Origin: Actinomyces ruminicola | GTDB taxonomy: Bacteria; Actinomycetota; Actinomycetes; Actinomycetales; Actinomycetaceae | DNA length: 64,000 nucleotides | Direction: 5' to 3' | Assembly: GCF_900103885.1 (NCBI RefSeq) | Contig: NZ_FNIM01000007.1 | Location: 84,577-148,576, forward strand | Shown: piece after piece, positions 36,400 to 45,900 of the stretch | How positions within the stretch are numbered: position 1 is the stretch's first letter | Layout: each line of letters opens with the position of its first letter | Notes under the pieces: generated by a model | The model's database searches: none | The model's input: the letters and a program-made list of their open reading frames with translations, nothing else | Told to the model about the DNA's origin: nothing | Made by a program: the position numbers and the translations under genes

Positions 36400-39105
36400 A
36401 TGCCCAAGTACGTATACCGCTTCAGCGAGGGAGACAAGGACCAGAAGGACCTCCTGGGCGGTAAAGGGGCCAACCTCGCCGAGATGACCCGACTCGGCCT
36501 GCCGGTGCCGCCCGGCTTCACCATCACCACCGACGCGTGCCGCGCCTACCTGCGTGACGGCGTCGTCCCCGACGAGCTCGCCGTGCAGGTGACCACCGCC
36601 CTGCGGCAGGTGGAGGAGGAGCTCGGCCGCCAGCTGGGCGACGCCGAGGACCCGCTGCTCGTCTCCGTGCGCTCGGGCGCCAAGTTCTCGATGCCCGGCA
36701 TGATGGAGACGGTCCTGAACATCGGCCTGAACGATGCCTCAGTGCAGGGCCTGGCCGCCGCCTCCGGCGACGAGCGCTTCGCCTGGGACTCCTACCGTCG
36801 CCTGATCCAGATGTTCGGCAAGACCGTACTCGACGTCGACGGCGATCACTTCTCCGACGCCCTGGACGCCAAGAAGGCCGAGCGCGGGGTCAAGCTCGAC
36901 TACGAGCTGGACGTGGACGCGCTGAAGGAACTGGTCGAGGAGTACAAGGCGATCGTCGCCGCCCACGCCGGCATCGACTTCCCCCAGGACCCGCGCGCCC
37001 AGCTGGACATGGCCACCGAGGCCGTCTTCCGCTCCTGGAACACCGAGCGCGCCCACATCTACCGGCGCCGCGAGAAGATCCCGCACGACCTGGGCACCGC
37101 CGTCAACGTGTGCACCATGGTGTTCGGCAACATGGGGGAGACCTCCGGCACCGGCGTGTGCTTCACCCGCGACCCCTCCACCGGCCGCTCCGGCGTGTAC
37201 GGCGACTACCTGGTCAACGCCCAGGGGGAGGACGTCGTCGCCGGCATCCGCAACACCCTGTCCCTGGCCGACCTCGAGCGCCTGGACCAGACCAGCTACG
37301 ACGAGCTGCGCGCCGCCATGCGCCGCCTGGAGACCCACTACCGGGACCTGTGCGACATCGAGTTCACCATCGAGCGCGGCAAGCTCTGGCTGCTGCAGAC
37401 CCGCGTCGGCAAGCGCACCGCCGCGGCCGCCTTCCGCGTGGCCACCCAGCTGGTGGACGAGAAGCTGATCACCATGGACGAGGCCCTCACCCGCGTCACC
37501 GGGGACCAGCTCAACCAGCTGATGTTCCCGCAGTTCGGGGACGACTCCGGCCGGGACCTGATCACCCGCGCCATGCCCGCCTCACCGGGCGCCGCCGTCG
37601 GTCACATCGCCTTCGACAACGCCGAGGCCATCGCCCGTGCCGAGGCCGGCGAGTCCGTCATCCTGGTGCGCCGCGAGACCAACCCCGACGACCTGCCCGG
37701 CATGGTCGCCGCCGTCGGCGTGCTCACCGCCCGTGGTGGGAAGACCTCCCATGCCGCCGTCGTCGCCCGCGGCATGGGCAAGACCTGCGTATGCGGTGCC
37801 GAGGCCCTCGAGGTCGACGCCGCCTCCCGCACCGTGCGCGTGGCCGGTCGGGAGGCGCCGCTGACCAGCGACGACGTCATCGCCATCGACGGAACCACCG
37901 GCGAGGTGTTCCTCGGGGAGGTGGCCGTGGTCGACTCCCCGGTGATGACTTACCTGCGCCGCGGCCTGCAGGCCGCCCTCGACGCCGCCGGCGACGACGA
38001 CTCCCGCGAACTGGTCACCAGCGTGGACCGCATCATGAGCCGTGCCGACGAGGTGCGCCGCCTGCAGGTGCGCGCCAACGCCGACACCCCCGACGACGCC
38101 CGCCACGCCATCCACCGCGGCGCCCAGGGCGTGGGCCTGTGCCGCACCGAGCACATGTTCCTCGGCGAGCGCAAGCAGTACGTGCAGAACCTCATCCTCG
38201 CCGCCGACGACGCCGAGCGTGAGGCCGCCCTGGCGGCCCTGCTGCCGCTGCAGAAGGGCGACTTCGTGCAGATGCTTCAGACGATGGACGGCAAGCCCAT
38301 GACGGTGCGCCTGATCGACCCGCCCCTGCACGAGTTCCTGCCCGACCTGACCGAGCTGAGCGTGAAGGTCGCCGTCGCGGGCGAGCGTGGCACCCTGGAC
38401 CCGGCGGACGAGCAGCTGCTGAGCGTGGTGCGCCGCAACCACGAGGCCAACCCGATGCTCGGTCTGCGCGGCGTGCGGTTGCTGCTGACCATGCCCGGCC
38501 TGATCGAGTTGCAGGTGCGGGCCATCGCCGAGGCCGCCGTCGAGCGGCTCAAGGTGGGCGGCGACCCCCGGCCGGAGGTGATGATCCCGCTGATCGGCTC
38601 CGTGCGGGAGTTGCAGCTGGCGCGGGAGCGCGCCGAGGCGGTGCTGGCGGAGGTCTCCGCCGAGTCCGGCTTCGAGCTTGACTTCCCGATCGGCTGCATG
38701 ATCGAGCTGCCGCGCGCGGCCGTCACCTCCGCGCACATCGCCGAGGAGGCGGACTTCTTCTCCTTCGGCACCAACGACCTGACCCAGACCACCTGGGGCT
38801 TCTCCCGCGACGACGTGGAGGCATCCTTCGTGGGCCGCTACATCGAGGCGGGCATCTTCGGCACCTCACCGTTCGAGTCCATCGATGTGGACGGCGTGGG
38901 AGGCATGGTGCGGCTGGGCGTCGACGGCGGCCGGTCGACCAAGCCGGGCATGAAGATGGGCGTGTGTGGCGAGCACGGCGGCGACCCCGACTCCATCGCC
39001 TTCTTCCACCGGGCCGGCCTGGACTACGTGTCCTGCTCGCCCTTCCGCGTCCCGGTGGCGCGCCTGGAGGCCGGCCGGGCCGCGGTGCTGGCGCCGACGG
39101 AGTGA
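36400..39105 (+). CDS. ppdK: pyruvate, phosphate dikinase
   Basis: A 901-residue enzyme that interconverts pyruvate + ATP + phosphate with PEP + AMP + pyrophosphate, used for glycolysis or gluconeogenesis in many anaerobes. An N-terminal ATP-grasp domain (GGKGANLAEMTRLGLPVPPGFTI), the phosphohistidine swivel domain with GGKTSHAAVVARGMGK (His near residue 452) and the C-terminal PEP/pyruvate TIM barrel with FGTNDLTQTTWGFSRDD are all present. The product uses pyrophosphate chemistry, and a soluble pyrophosphatase is encoded at 57392. ATG 36400 gives the canonical KYVYRFSEGD start. Monocistronic. Confidence 0.97.
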   Translation: MPKYVYRFSEGDKDQKDLLGGKGANLAEMTRLGLPVPPGFTITTDACRAYLRDGVVPDELAVQVTTALRQVEEELGRQLGDAEDPLLVSVRSGAKFSMPGMMETVLNIGLNDASVQGLAAASGDERFAWDSYRRLIQMFGKTVLDVDGDHFSDALDAKKAERGVKLDYELDVDALKELVEEYKAIVAAHAGIDFPQDPRAQLDMATEAVFRSWNTERAHIYRRREKIPHDLGTAVNVCTMVFGNMGETSGTGVCFTRDPSTGRSGVYGDYLVNAQGEDVVAGIRNTLSLADLERLDQTSYDELRAAMRRLETHYRDLCDIEFTIERGKLWLLQTRVGKRTAAAAFRVATQLVDEKLITMDEALTRVTGDQLNQLMFPQFGDDSGRDLITRAMPASPGAAVGHIAFDNAEAIARAEAGESVILVRRETNPDDLPGMVAAVGVLTARGGKTSHAAVVARGMGKTCVCGAEALEVDAASRTVRVAGREAPLTSDDVIAIDGTTGEVFLGEVAVVDSPVMTYLRRGLQAALDAAGDDDSRELVTSVDRIMSRADEVRRLQVRANADTPDDARHAIHRGAQGVGLCRTEHMFLGERKQYVQNLILAADDAEREAALAALLPLQKGDFVQMLQTMDGKPMTVRLIDPPLHEFLPDLTELSVKVAVAGERGTLDPADEQLLSVVRRNHEANPMLGLRGVRLLLTMPGLIELQVRAIAEAAVERLKVGGDPRPEVMIPLIGSVRELQLARERAEAVLAEVSAESGFELDFPIGCMIELPRAAVTSAHIAEEADFFSFGTNDLTQTTWGFSRDDVEASFVGRYIEAGIFGTSPFESIDVDGVGGMVRLGVDGGRSTKPGMKMGVCGEHGGDPDSIAFFHRAGLDYVSCSPFRVPVARLEAGRAAVLAPTE

Positions 39106-39193
39106 TACCGGCGGGGTACTGCTCGGCCGGTGCGCCGGCGGTGCGCCCCGCCGGGCGTCGTCTGCTGCGAGCCTTTGCGTCCTGAGCCGAGCC

Positions 39194-39238
39194 TTTGCAC
39201 CCTGGTGTACGGGGAATCCCCGTACACCAGGGTGCAAA
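39194..39238. terminator. perfect 21-bp hairpin after ppdK (dispersed family)
   Basis: Bases 39194-39214 pair perfectly with 39218-39238 around an AAT loop. The stem contains CACCCTGGTGTACGG. A related imperfect hairpin is at 51075-51129. It lies between the convergent ppdK and MauE-like genes, so a bidirectional terminator role fits. Confidence 0.75.
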
Positions 39239-39277
39239 ACGTCGTAGTAGGAGGCATTCGCTCACGCTACGGGCCGT

Positions 39278-39838
39278 TCAGACCAGCCGCGGCCGACGGA
39301 ACTTGTCCCAGTTCTGGATCAACAGTGAGGCCGAGACCACGCTCATGACAATCGGGACCATGTTGCTGCCGGGGTCTGCCAGCAGCAGCCGCTGTGGGGC
39401 GGTGAGCAGGTCGGCTGCGAGCACGGCGGCCAGGGCCACGTTCGCCATGACGGCGCCGGGGCCCACCCGCCACCGCAGCAGTGAGCCGAAGTAACCGCAG
39501 TCGGTCCTGATGCCGCGTGCGAGTACGCCGGCCGATGCGCCGGCCAGAGCCAGCAACAGGATTGCGGCGATGGTTTCGGTGATGGGAAGGCGTCCGCCCA
39601 GCATCAGGCAGCCGGCGAAGAACATCTCGACCGCGGGTAGCGCCACCGCCACATTCCGGGCGGAACGCTCGGGCACTATGCGGTAGCCGACAACATCCGC
39701 AACCTGTTGATCGCGCGGTGCGGCGAGCTTGGCATAGGCGCTCACAGCCAACAGCAGGCCGATCAGGATCCGACCCGCTGCAAGCGTCAGGGCAACAGTG
39801 GAGAGCAAGGGACTCACGCTCCTTTTGCGGTCCGTCAT
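39278..39838 (-). CDS. MauE/DoxX-family membrane protein
   Basis: A 186-residue membrane protein with four spans. The first span (AAGRILIGLLLAVSAYAKLAAP) and the RTDCGYFGSLL motif before the third span match MauE-type proteins, which support disulfide formation or amine-dehydrogenase maturation; other relatives are DoxX-like. The family's second conserved cysteine (usually DCGCFG) is Tyr here. The start is uncertain: ATG 39838, or a TTG about 24 nt further in, preceded by AAAGGAG at a better distance. No partner thioredoxin-like gene is adjacent. Confidence 0.75.
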   Translation of the reverse strand: MTDRKRSVSPLLSTVALTLAAGRILIGLLLAVSAYAKLAAPRDQQVADVVGYRIVPERSARNVAVALPAVEMFFAGCLMLGGRLPITETIAAILLLALAGASAGVLARGIRTDCGYFGSLLRWRVGPGAVMANVALAAVLAADLLTAPQRLLLADPGSNMVPIVMSVVSASLLIQNWDKFRRPRLV

Positions 39839-40133
39839 GCTCGTGCGCCGAGTAGTCGTACGCGAAGAGAAGTTGTGACGGTGGTCATAGGGTAGGCGTG
39901 GCTCGGGCGCAGGTCAATGGTCCGATGAGACTCGTCTCGGGTGCCCGCGAAAGTAGCGGATCGTGGTGGGCATGGGGAGCAGACTGTCGGCTCTTCCGGT
40001 TTGTTGGGGGTGTGGTGTCCGGTGTGCGTGTGTGGGTCGAGTGCTGCTCTGCTCATCTGCGGGCACGCCTGCGGGCGGAGGTCGTCGCTGCCGCACGTCC
40101 CGGAAAAGTGATGCTCCTATGGTTGTCAAGTGG

Positions 40134-40262
40134 TTAGGGGTGGGTGTTGAGCCATTGGCGGTAGTTGTTGGTCAGGGTGGTGTCGTGGTGGAGTCCGCGT
40201 TCTAGTCGGCTGATTAGGGGTGGGTGGGTGCCCGGGTGGTTGGCGGCTTGGGTCAGGGTCAG
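40134..40262 (-). pseudogene. C-terminal fragment of the ISL3 element's transposase
   Basis: On the minus strand, about 42 codons end at TAA (40134-40136) and read THPPLISRLERGLHHDTTLT then NNYRQWLNTHP. The frame is open right up to the IS3 border at 40263, where it is cut. It looks like an XRE-style helix-turn-helix tail. Its assignment to the surrounding ISL3 relic is inferred from position. Confidence 0.4.
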
Positions 40263-41702
40263 TGAACTGCACCGGGTTTGATGGAGGCAGTGAACGCACG
40301 GAAGGATCACTGCCGGGAGTGCTCAGAGGAAGTATCCCGAGGAGCTGCGGGAGCGGGCCACCAGGATGGCTGTGGAGGCCCGCCGGGACCCCGAGCGGTC
40401 CAAGGGGGCGATCCGCAGGATCGCCGAGGAGCTGGGCGTCCACCCCGAGGCGCTGCGCACCTGGGTCAAGAAGGCCGAGATCGACGCAGGCGCCAGGCCC
40501 GGGACCACCACATCCGATGCCGAGCGGATCAGGCGGCTGGAGAAGGAAGTACGCGAGCTGCGGCGGGCGAACGCCATCTTGAGGAGCGCGTCGGCTTTCT
40601 TCGCGGCCGGTGCCCGCACCGCCCGTCCCGCTGATCTGCGAGTACATCGACTCCCACACAGGGAGGAGTTCGGGGCCTGTGCCGATCTGCCAGGCGCTGG
40701 CCAGCGCCGATGTCAAGATCGCCCCGAGCACCACTTGCGCAGCCAGGACCCGGCCCCCCAGTGCCAGGGGGGTGCGCGACCAGGCTCTGAAGGCCGAAAT
40801 CAGCAGAGTTCATGAGAAGGACTACTGCGTGCTGGGAGCCCGCAAGATGCACGCCATGCTGAACCGGCCTGAGGCCTCTGCCCAGCACGGGCTGGGGCAT
40901 GCGGGGCCGCTGTACCGTGGAGCGTCTGATGCGGGACATGGGCCTGCACGGTATTCGCCGCGCCAAGTCACCGCGTACCACGCGCAGCGCTCCTAAGGAG
41001 CAGTGCCCCGCAGACCTGGTCAAGAGGCACTTCAGCGCGTTCAGGCCCAACGAGCTGTGGGTCGCTGACATCACCTACGTACGAACCATGAGCGGCTGGG
41101 TGTATGTGGCTTTCGTCACTGACGTGTACTCCCGTCGGATCGTCGGGTGGCAGACGTCAACGAGCTTGTACACCGATCTGGCGCTGGACGCCTTGAAGAT
41201 GGGTATCTGGCAGCGCCAGCGCGAAGGCGCTGACCTGAAGGGGCTGATTCATCACTCCGACCGGGGTGTCCAGTACCGGGCAATCCGCTACGGGCAGGCC
41301 CCCTCCGACTGTGATGCGGTGGCCTCGGTGGGCTCCAAGGGCGATTCCTACGACAACGCTCTGGCCGAGGCCCTGAACTCCCTGTACAAAGCAGAGCTCA
41401 TCCGCAACCACAAGTATTTGGATGAGCACGGCCCCTGGCAGGGCATCGACGATGTCGAGCTCGCTACCGCCGAGTGGGTGCACTGGTTCAACACCGTCCG
41501 GCCTCACTCCGCCATCGACATGCACGCCCCCGTTCAGCACGAGCAGACCTGCACCCCACCACAAGAAGACACCAACACCATCACCGACATCATCGACAAC
41601 GCCGACGCCCAGGACGTCGGCGAGCAGACCACCACCAACCAACCCCAGCCGGCAACCGCCGGCGCCAGATAAAACAGCCTCCACGAAACCCGGGGCTTGA
41701 CA
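40263..41702 (+). mobile_element. IS3-family insertion sequence (decayed)
   Basis: A 1,440-bp element with imperfect terminal inverted repeats beginning TG: TGAACTGCACCGGGTTTG at the left against TGTCAAGCCCCGGGTTTC read inward from 41702. The internal GGGTTT and GGAGGC blocks match. It carries an orfA/orfB transposase pair broken by frameshifts. No clear target duplication is seen, consistent with deletion of flanking DNA. Confidence 0.75.
40318..41672 (+). pseudogene. IS3-family transposase orfA-orfB, frameshifted
   Basis: OrfA (helix-turn-helix) is readable from about 40324 (RKYPEELRERATRMAVEARR, then GVHPEALRTWVKKAEID and a leucine-zipper-like LEKEVRELRRANAILRSAS); its usual ATG seems lost, leaving ATG 40366 as the first start. 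OrfB continues in a second frame (PICQALASADVKIAPST, CVLGARKMHAML) and shifts again near 40900 to the frame with CTVERLMRDMGLHGI. The DDE core is present there: LWVADITYVRT, HHSDRGVQY and the Glu in ALAEALNSLYKAE. A local frame disturbance near 40650 is also visible. These breaks exceed the single programmed shift of IS3, so the transposase is inactive. Confidence 0.8.
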
Positions 41703-41862
41703 CACGCCCACGTGGGCGGCGTTTGTCCCGGATCTGGACATTCCACCCAAACACGCACATTCCTAAACCGGAATAACCCCATAACCCAGGCGATAGATAC
41801 CTTGACGGCCTGTCCGCGCTGCCAGGTACCGCCAACCCCTGCCACCGCTCGGAGACCTCTGC

Positions 41863-41868
41863 CAGAAT
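41863..41868 (+). promoter_or_regulatory. -10 box of a leaderless message (moxR)
   Basis: CAGAAT ends 6 nt before the ATG at 41875; no Shine-Dalgarno is present. Confidence 0.35.
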
Positions 41869-41874
41869 CGACGC

Positions 41875-42966
41875 ATGACCAGCGCTGATACCGGCGGCGC
41901 CCCCGCCACGCGCGGCCTGAGCGGCACCTCCGGAACTCGCCGCGCCGCCAGCACCCATGCTCCCGGTACCCACGTCCCCGGCATCCGCGCCGCCGATGCG
42001 CACACACCGATGGCCCCCGCCGCCCTGCGTGAACTCGCCGACGCACTGCGGGAGCGAATGCAGCGCGTTGTCATCGGCAAGACCGAGGCGATCGACCTCC
42101 TCCTGGCCACCTTCCTGGCCGGCGGCCACCTGCTGATCGAGGACGTCCCCGGCGTCGCCAAGACCACCCTGGCCCTGGCGCTCGCCCGCTGCCTGGACCT
42201 GTCCTCCTCCCGCATCCAGTTCACCGCCGACCTGCTCCCCGCCGACGTCACCGGGGTGAGCGTCTACGACCAGTCCACCCGCGAGTTCCGCTTCCACCCC
42301 GGCCCGGTGTTCGCCGGCGTCGTCGTCGCCGACGAGATCAACCGGGCCACGCCCCGCACCCAGTCCGCCCTGCTGGAGGCCATGGGGGAGGGGCAGGTCA
42401 CCGTCGAGGGCCGCTCCCTGCCCCTGCCCGACCCGTTCATCGTCATCGCCACCCAGAACCCCCTGGAGATGGAGGGCACCTTCGCCCTGCCGGAGGCCCA
42501 GCGCGACCGCTTCATGACCCGCCTTACCATGGGCTACCCCGACGCCGACGCCGAGGCCACCATGCTGCTCGCCCGCGGTGGCGCCGATCCGCTGGCCGAG
42601 CTCGCCCCCATCGCCTCCGAGCACGACGCCCGCGCGGCCCGCACCGCCGTCGCCGCCCTGCGCCTGGCCCCTGCCGTAGCCCGCTACATCGTCGCCCTGG
42701 TGTCCGCCACCCGCAACGACGCCGCCATCGCCCTGGGCGCCAGCCCCCGCGCCGGCCTCCACCTGGCCGCGGTGGCCCGCGCCCGGGCCGCCATGGCGGG
42801 CCGCGGCTTCGTCTCGCCCGACGACGTCGCCCGCGCCGCCGCCTATGTGCTCGCCCACCGGCTTGTCCCTGCCGGCCACTACGCCAATGCCGCCGACGCC
42901 CTCGCCGCCGCCACCGAGGCCCTGGAGCGCATCGTCGCCCGCACGCCCGTCCCGGCGGAGAGCTGA
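41875..42966 (+). CDS. MoxR-family AAA+ ATPase
   Basis: A 363-residue MoxR chaperone-type ATPase. After a roughly 50-residue disordered N-terminus come VVIGKTEAIDLLLATFLAGG, Walker A EDVPGVAKTTLA (Ala in place of the usual Gly before Lys, as in MoxR), Walker B VVVADEINRATPRTQSALLEAM and sensor VIATQNPLEMEGTFALPEAQRDRF. MoxR proteins act with DUF58 and VWA or transglutaminase partners in envelope protein maturation. The next gene starts 5 bp after the stop, so they form an operon. Confidence 0.94.
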   Translation: MTSADTGGAPATRGLSGTSGTRRAASTHAPGTHVPGIRAADAHTPMAPAALRELADALRERMQRVVIGKTEAIDLLLATFLAGGHLLIEDVPGVAKTTLALALARCLDLSSSRIQFTADLLPADVTGVSVYDQSTREFRFHPGPVFAGVVVADEINRATPRTQSALLEAMGEGQVTVEGRSLPLPDPFIVIATQNPLEMEGTFALPEAQRDRFMTRLTMGYPDADAEATMLLARGGADPLAELAPIASEHDARAARTAVAALRLAPAVARYIVALVSATRNDAAIALGASPRAGLHLAAVARARAAMAGRGFVSPDDVARAAAYVLAHRLVPAGHYANAADALAAATEALERIVARTPVPAES

Positions 42967-42970
42967 GCCG

Positions 42971-45900
42971 ATGCCGGCGGAGTCTCAGCGCCCGGGGTCA
43001 CCGACGGGTCCCGGACGTGCGCGCCCCCGGCGCCCCGCCTATCGGCGCGTGACGAGGGGCCGTCGCCCGCGTCGGCCCCGTGGCATCCCATGGGCGGCGC
43101 CGACGCCGACCGGCTGTCAGGTCCTGCTCCTGGCGTCGGCACTGACGGCGGGTGGCGTCTGGGCCGGTCTGTCGCTGCTGCGGAACCTCGGCCTGCTCCT
43201 TGCCTCCCTGGCCGCCGCAGGCCTGCTGGCCGGCTGGATGATGGCGCTCTCCGCTCGGCCGCGCCTGCGCCTGACGGGACCGGGTGATGTTCGCGCCGGC
43301 GAGAGGGCCGTCTGGCGGCTGGCCGTGACCACCCGGCTGCCCCGGTGGGTCCCCCTGTGGGTCTCCTGGCGCGTTGACGGCGCCCGGTTCCTGATCCCCG
43401 TCACGGCCGGCGGTTGTGCGATCTCCTACACCCCACCGCGGCGCGGCCGACTGAGGGCCGGTGTGGAGCGGCTGACCTGCTACGACCCGCTCGGCCTCGC
43501 GCGCGCCCGCATCCCGGCGGACGGCGACGGCGACATACTGGTGCTGCCGCGCCCACTTCCCCCGCCCCCGCAGGCCATTGCCGCCCTCCCGGACGCGGCG
43601 GATACCGAGGCGGGCGCCTCGGTGGCGCGCGCTCGCGGAGCCGGTGGCCGTATCCAGCCCGGCAACCTGCGCGACTACCGGCCCGGCGACTCCCTCGGCG
43701 CCGTCCACTGGCGGCAGTCCGCGCGGGTGGATCGGCTGCTCGTCGTCGACCGGGAGCACGAGCGCAGGCGGGCGCGTCGGCTGCGCCTGGACGTGCGGGC
43801 GAATGCGTACGCGGCGGGCTCTGACACGCCCGAATCATTGCCGGGCGCAGCCGCCTTCGAGACCGCGGTGAGTCGGGCCGCCGGGGTTATCGAGGCCTGG
43901 ATGCGCGAGGGGCACGCGGTCGAACTGCGCCTCGGTGCCGAGCGCCACCGTGCCGCCCCGGCACACGGAGTCATGCTGCTACGGCGCCTGGCGGTCGTGA
44001 CAACCGTGGCTGCAGCGGGCGCCGACGGTGCCACCGCGCCTGCCGCAGGGGCCCCCACCGCTCCCGGCGACGACAGGCTCGAGGCGGGCCCGCCTCACAA
44101 GATGCCGGAGCGCGACGCCGACGTGGTCATCACCGGCGTCGCCGCCGACCCACCACCACAGCCGGCGGCGGGCGGACACCTCTTGCAGGTCGACCGGGCG
44201 CCGGATCCCTACAGCGCCCCCACGCCGCAGCCGGCGCGCACGGCCGTGCTGCGGGAGACGAGCACGGGTGTGGCCGGAGGGCCTGCTCGCCTCCCGGGAG
44301 CCGCTTCGCAGTCCGCGGCCGCCAAGCGGCCGCCGCTCCGCACCGCCCGCTGGCAGCCGCTGGCGGCCGCGGTCAGTGTGGTGGCCTTGTGGCATCTGGC
44401 CACCATCGCACTGGTGCCGCTACTGAGCCCCGAGCCGTGGGCGGCCCGCAGCCTGGCCGTTGCCGCCGCCACCGTGCTGGTCCCGGCCCTGGTGCGCACC
44501 GCCCGGCCCCAAAGAGCCGGACTCGCCTGCGCCGCGGGACTGGCCGCAGGTACCGGGGCGCTGCTGTGGTGCTGGCGCGGCACCGGTCAGGCGAGCGCCT
44601 GGCTCGCCGACCCGGTGGGGCAGTTGCGCGCCGGCGGCGCCATGCTGCGCCACGGCATCGCCCCGTTGACCACCGGCGGCGTGCTCGGCTTCGCCCTGTG
44701 CCTGCTCACCCTGCTGCTCGCATGGGTGTGTGCGCTCATGAGCGCGGGCGGCGCAGACCGCTGCGGCCTCACCGGGCTGGTCCCGGCCGCCGCGGTGCCG
44801 GCTCCCGGCATCGTCCTGGGCCGGAACCCCGACGACGCCGTGGTGCTGGCCGCCGCGGCCGGCGTGCTCGCGCTTATCATCACCTCGGCTCCTTCGCCCG
44901 CCGTCGGAGGGGCCCGGGCGCGCGGGCGGGCCGGGAGCCTGGCCGGTGTTACGGCGGTGACCGCGCTGGCAGCCGCTCTGGCCGCAGGCGCCGTGTCCCT
45001 CGCCCCGGCCCTGCCCGCACGGGCCTGGAGCTGGAACGTCTCCGGTGCGGGCGCCGCGACGGTCTCCGTACCGGAGACGACGCTCGCCCTGGGGAAAGAC
45101 CTGGTGCGCGGGTCGAAGGCCACTGTCTTCGAATACACCACCGAGGGCGTACCGCCGGGTGCCGACCTGCGCTTCACCCTCGCCGTCATCCGCGACCTCG
45201 ACGGCGAGGTCTGGGAACCGCTCGACGAGCCGGGAACCACCGGGGTGAACAGCCTGGCGGAGCCCGCGGGCGTCGGCGCGCTGACCGCAAGCGGGGCGGT
45301 CGTCGCCGCCGGCCTGACGGAGTCCGACGTGCGCATCGGTGCCGCGGACCTGCAGCAGATTCACATCCGCATCCGGAACCTGTCCTCCACGCGCCTGCCG
45401 GTGGCCCAGTCGACGGTCATGATCAGGCGTGATCGCGCCCCGTCCGGTGGTACCGGCCTGGATCTGCGGAGCTGGGTGTGGGTGCCCGGCACCTCCACCG
45501 CCGTTTCCCGGGACGGTGCCACCGAGCTCGGGGCCCACTACACGGCGCTGGGCTGGAATGCGGTCGCCGGCGCGGACGGCGCCCCGCAGGTCTTCCCGCC
45601 CTACGCGGCCGTCGCCGCTGAGCCCGCCGCGCTTGCCGCCTACACGGACACGCCCCCGGGCTCCGACATGATCGCCGCCACCGCCCGAGAGGTGGTCGAG
45701 GCCGCGGGACTCGGTGGCTCCGACGCGGCCCCGGCCGCGCAGGCCGCTGCGCTTACCGCCTGGTTCCACACCGGCGGCTTCGCGTACGACGAGTCCGCCC
45801 CGGGCGGCTTCGACACTGCCGACGTCCCGCCTGTGGAGACGATCGCCAGCTTCCTGGATGAGCGCCGTGGGTACTGCGTCCACTACGCCGCCGCCTTCAC

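Larger units (their letters stand above)
39989..41778. mobile_element. ISL3-family relic interrupted by an IS3 element
   Basis: GGCTCTTCCGGTTT at 39989-40002 is a typical ISL3 left end. The right side has GGTTATTCCGGTTTAGGA on the minus strand at 41761-41778. Further inside, GTGCGTGTGTGGGTCGAGTG (about 40021) pairs with the complement of about 41739-41758 at roughly 16 of 20 positions. Only the last codons of the original transposase remain; the rest was lost when the IS3 element came in. Confidence 0.55.

Noticed and set aside
40263..41702. Functional IS3 transposase by a single programmed frameshift
   Set aside because: More than one frame change is needed, one of them within the catalytic ORF, and the orfA start appears lost.
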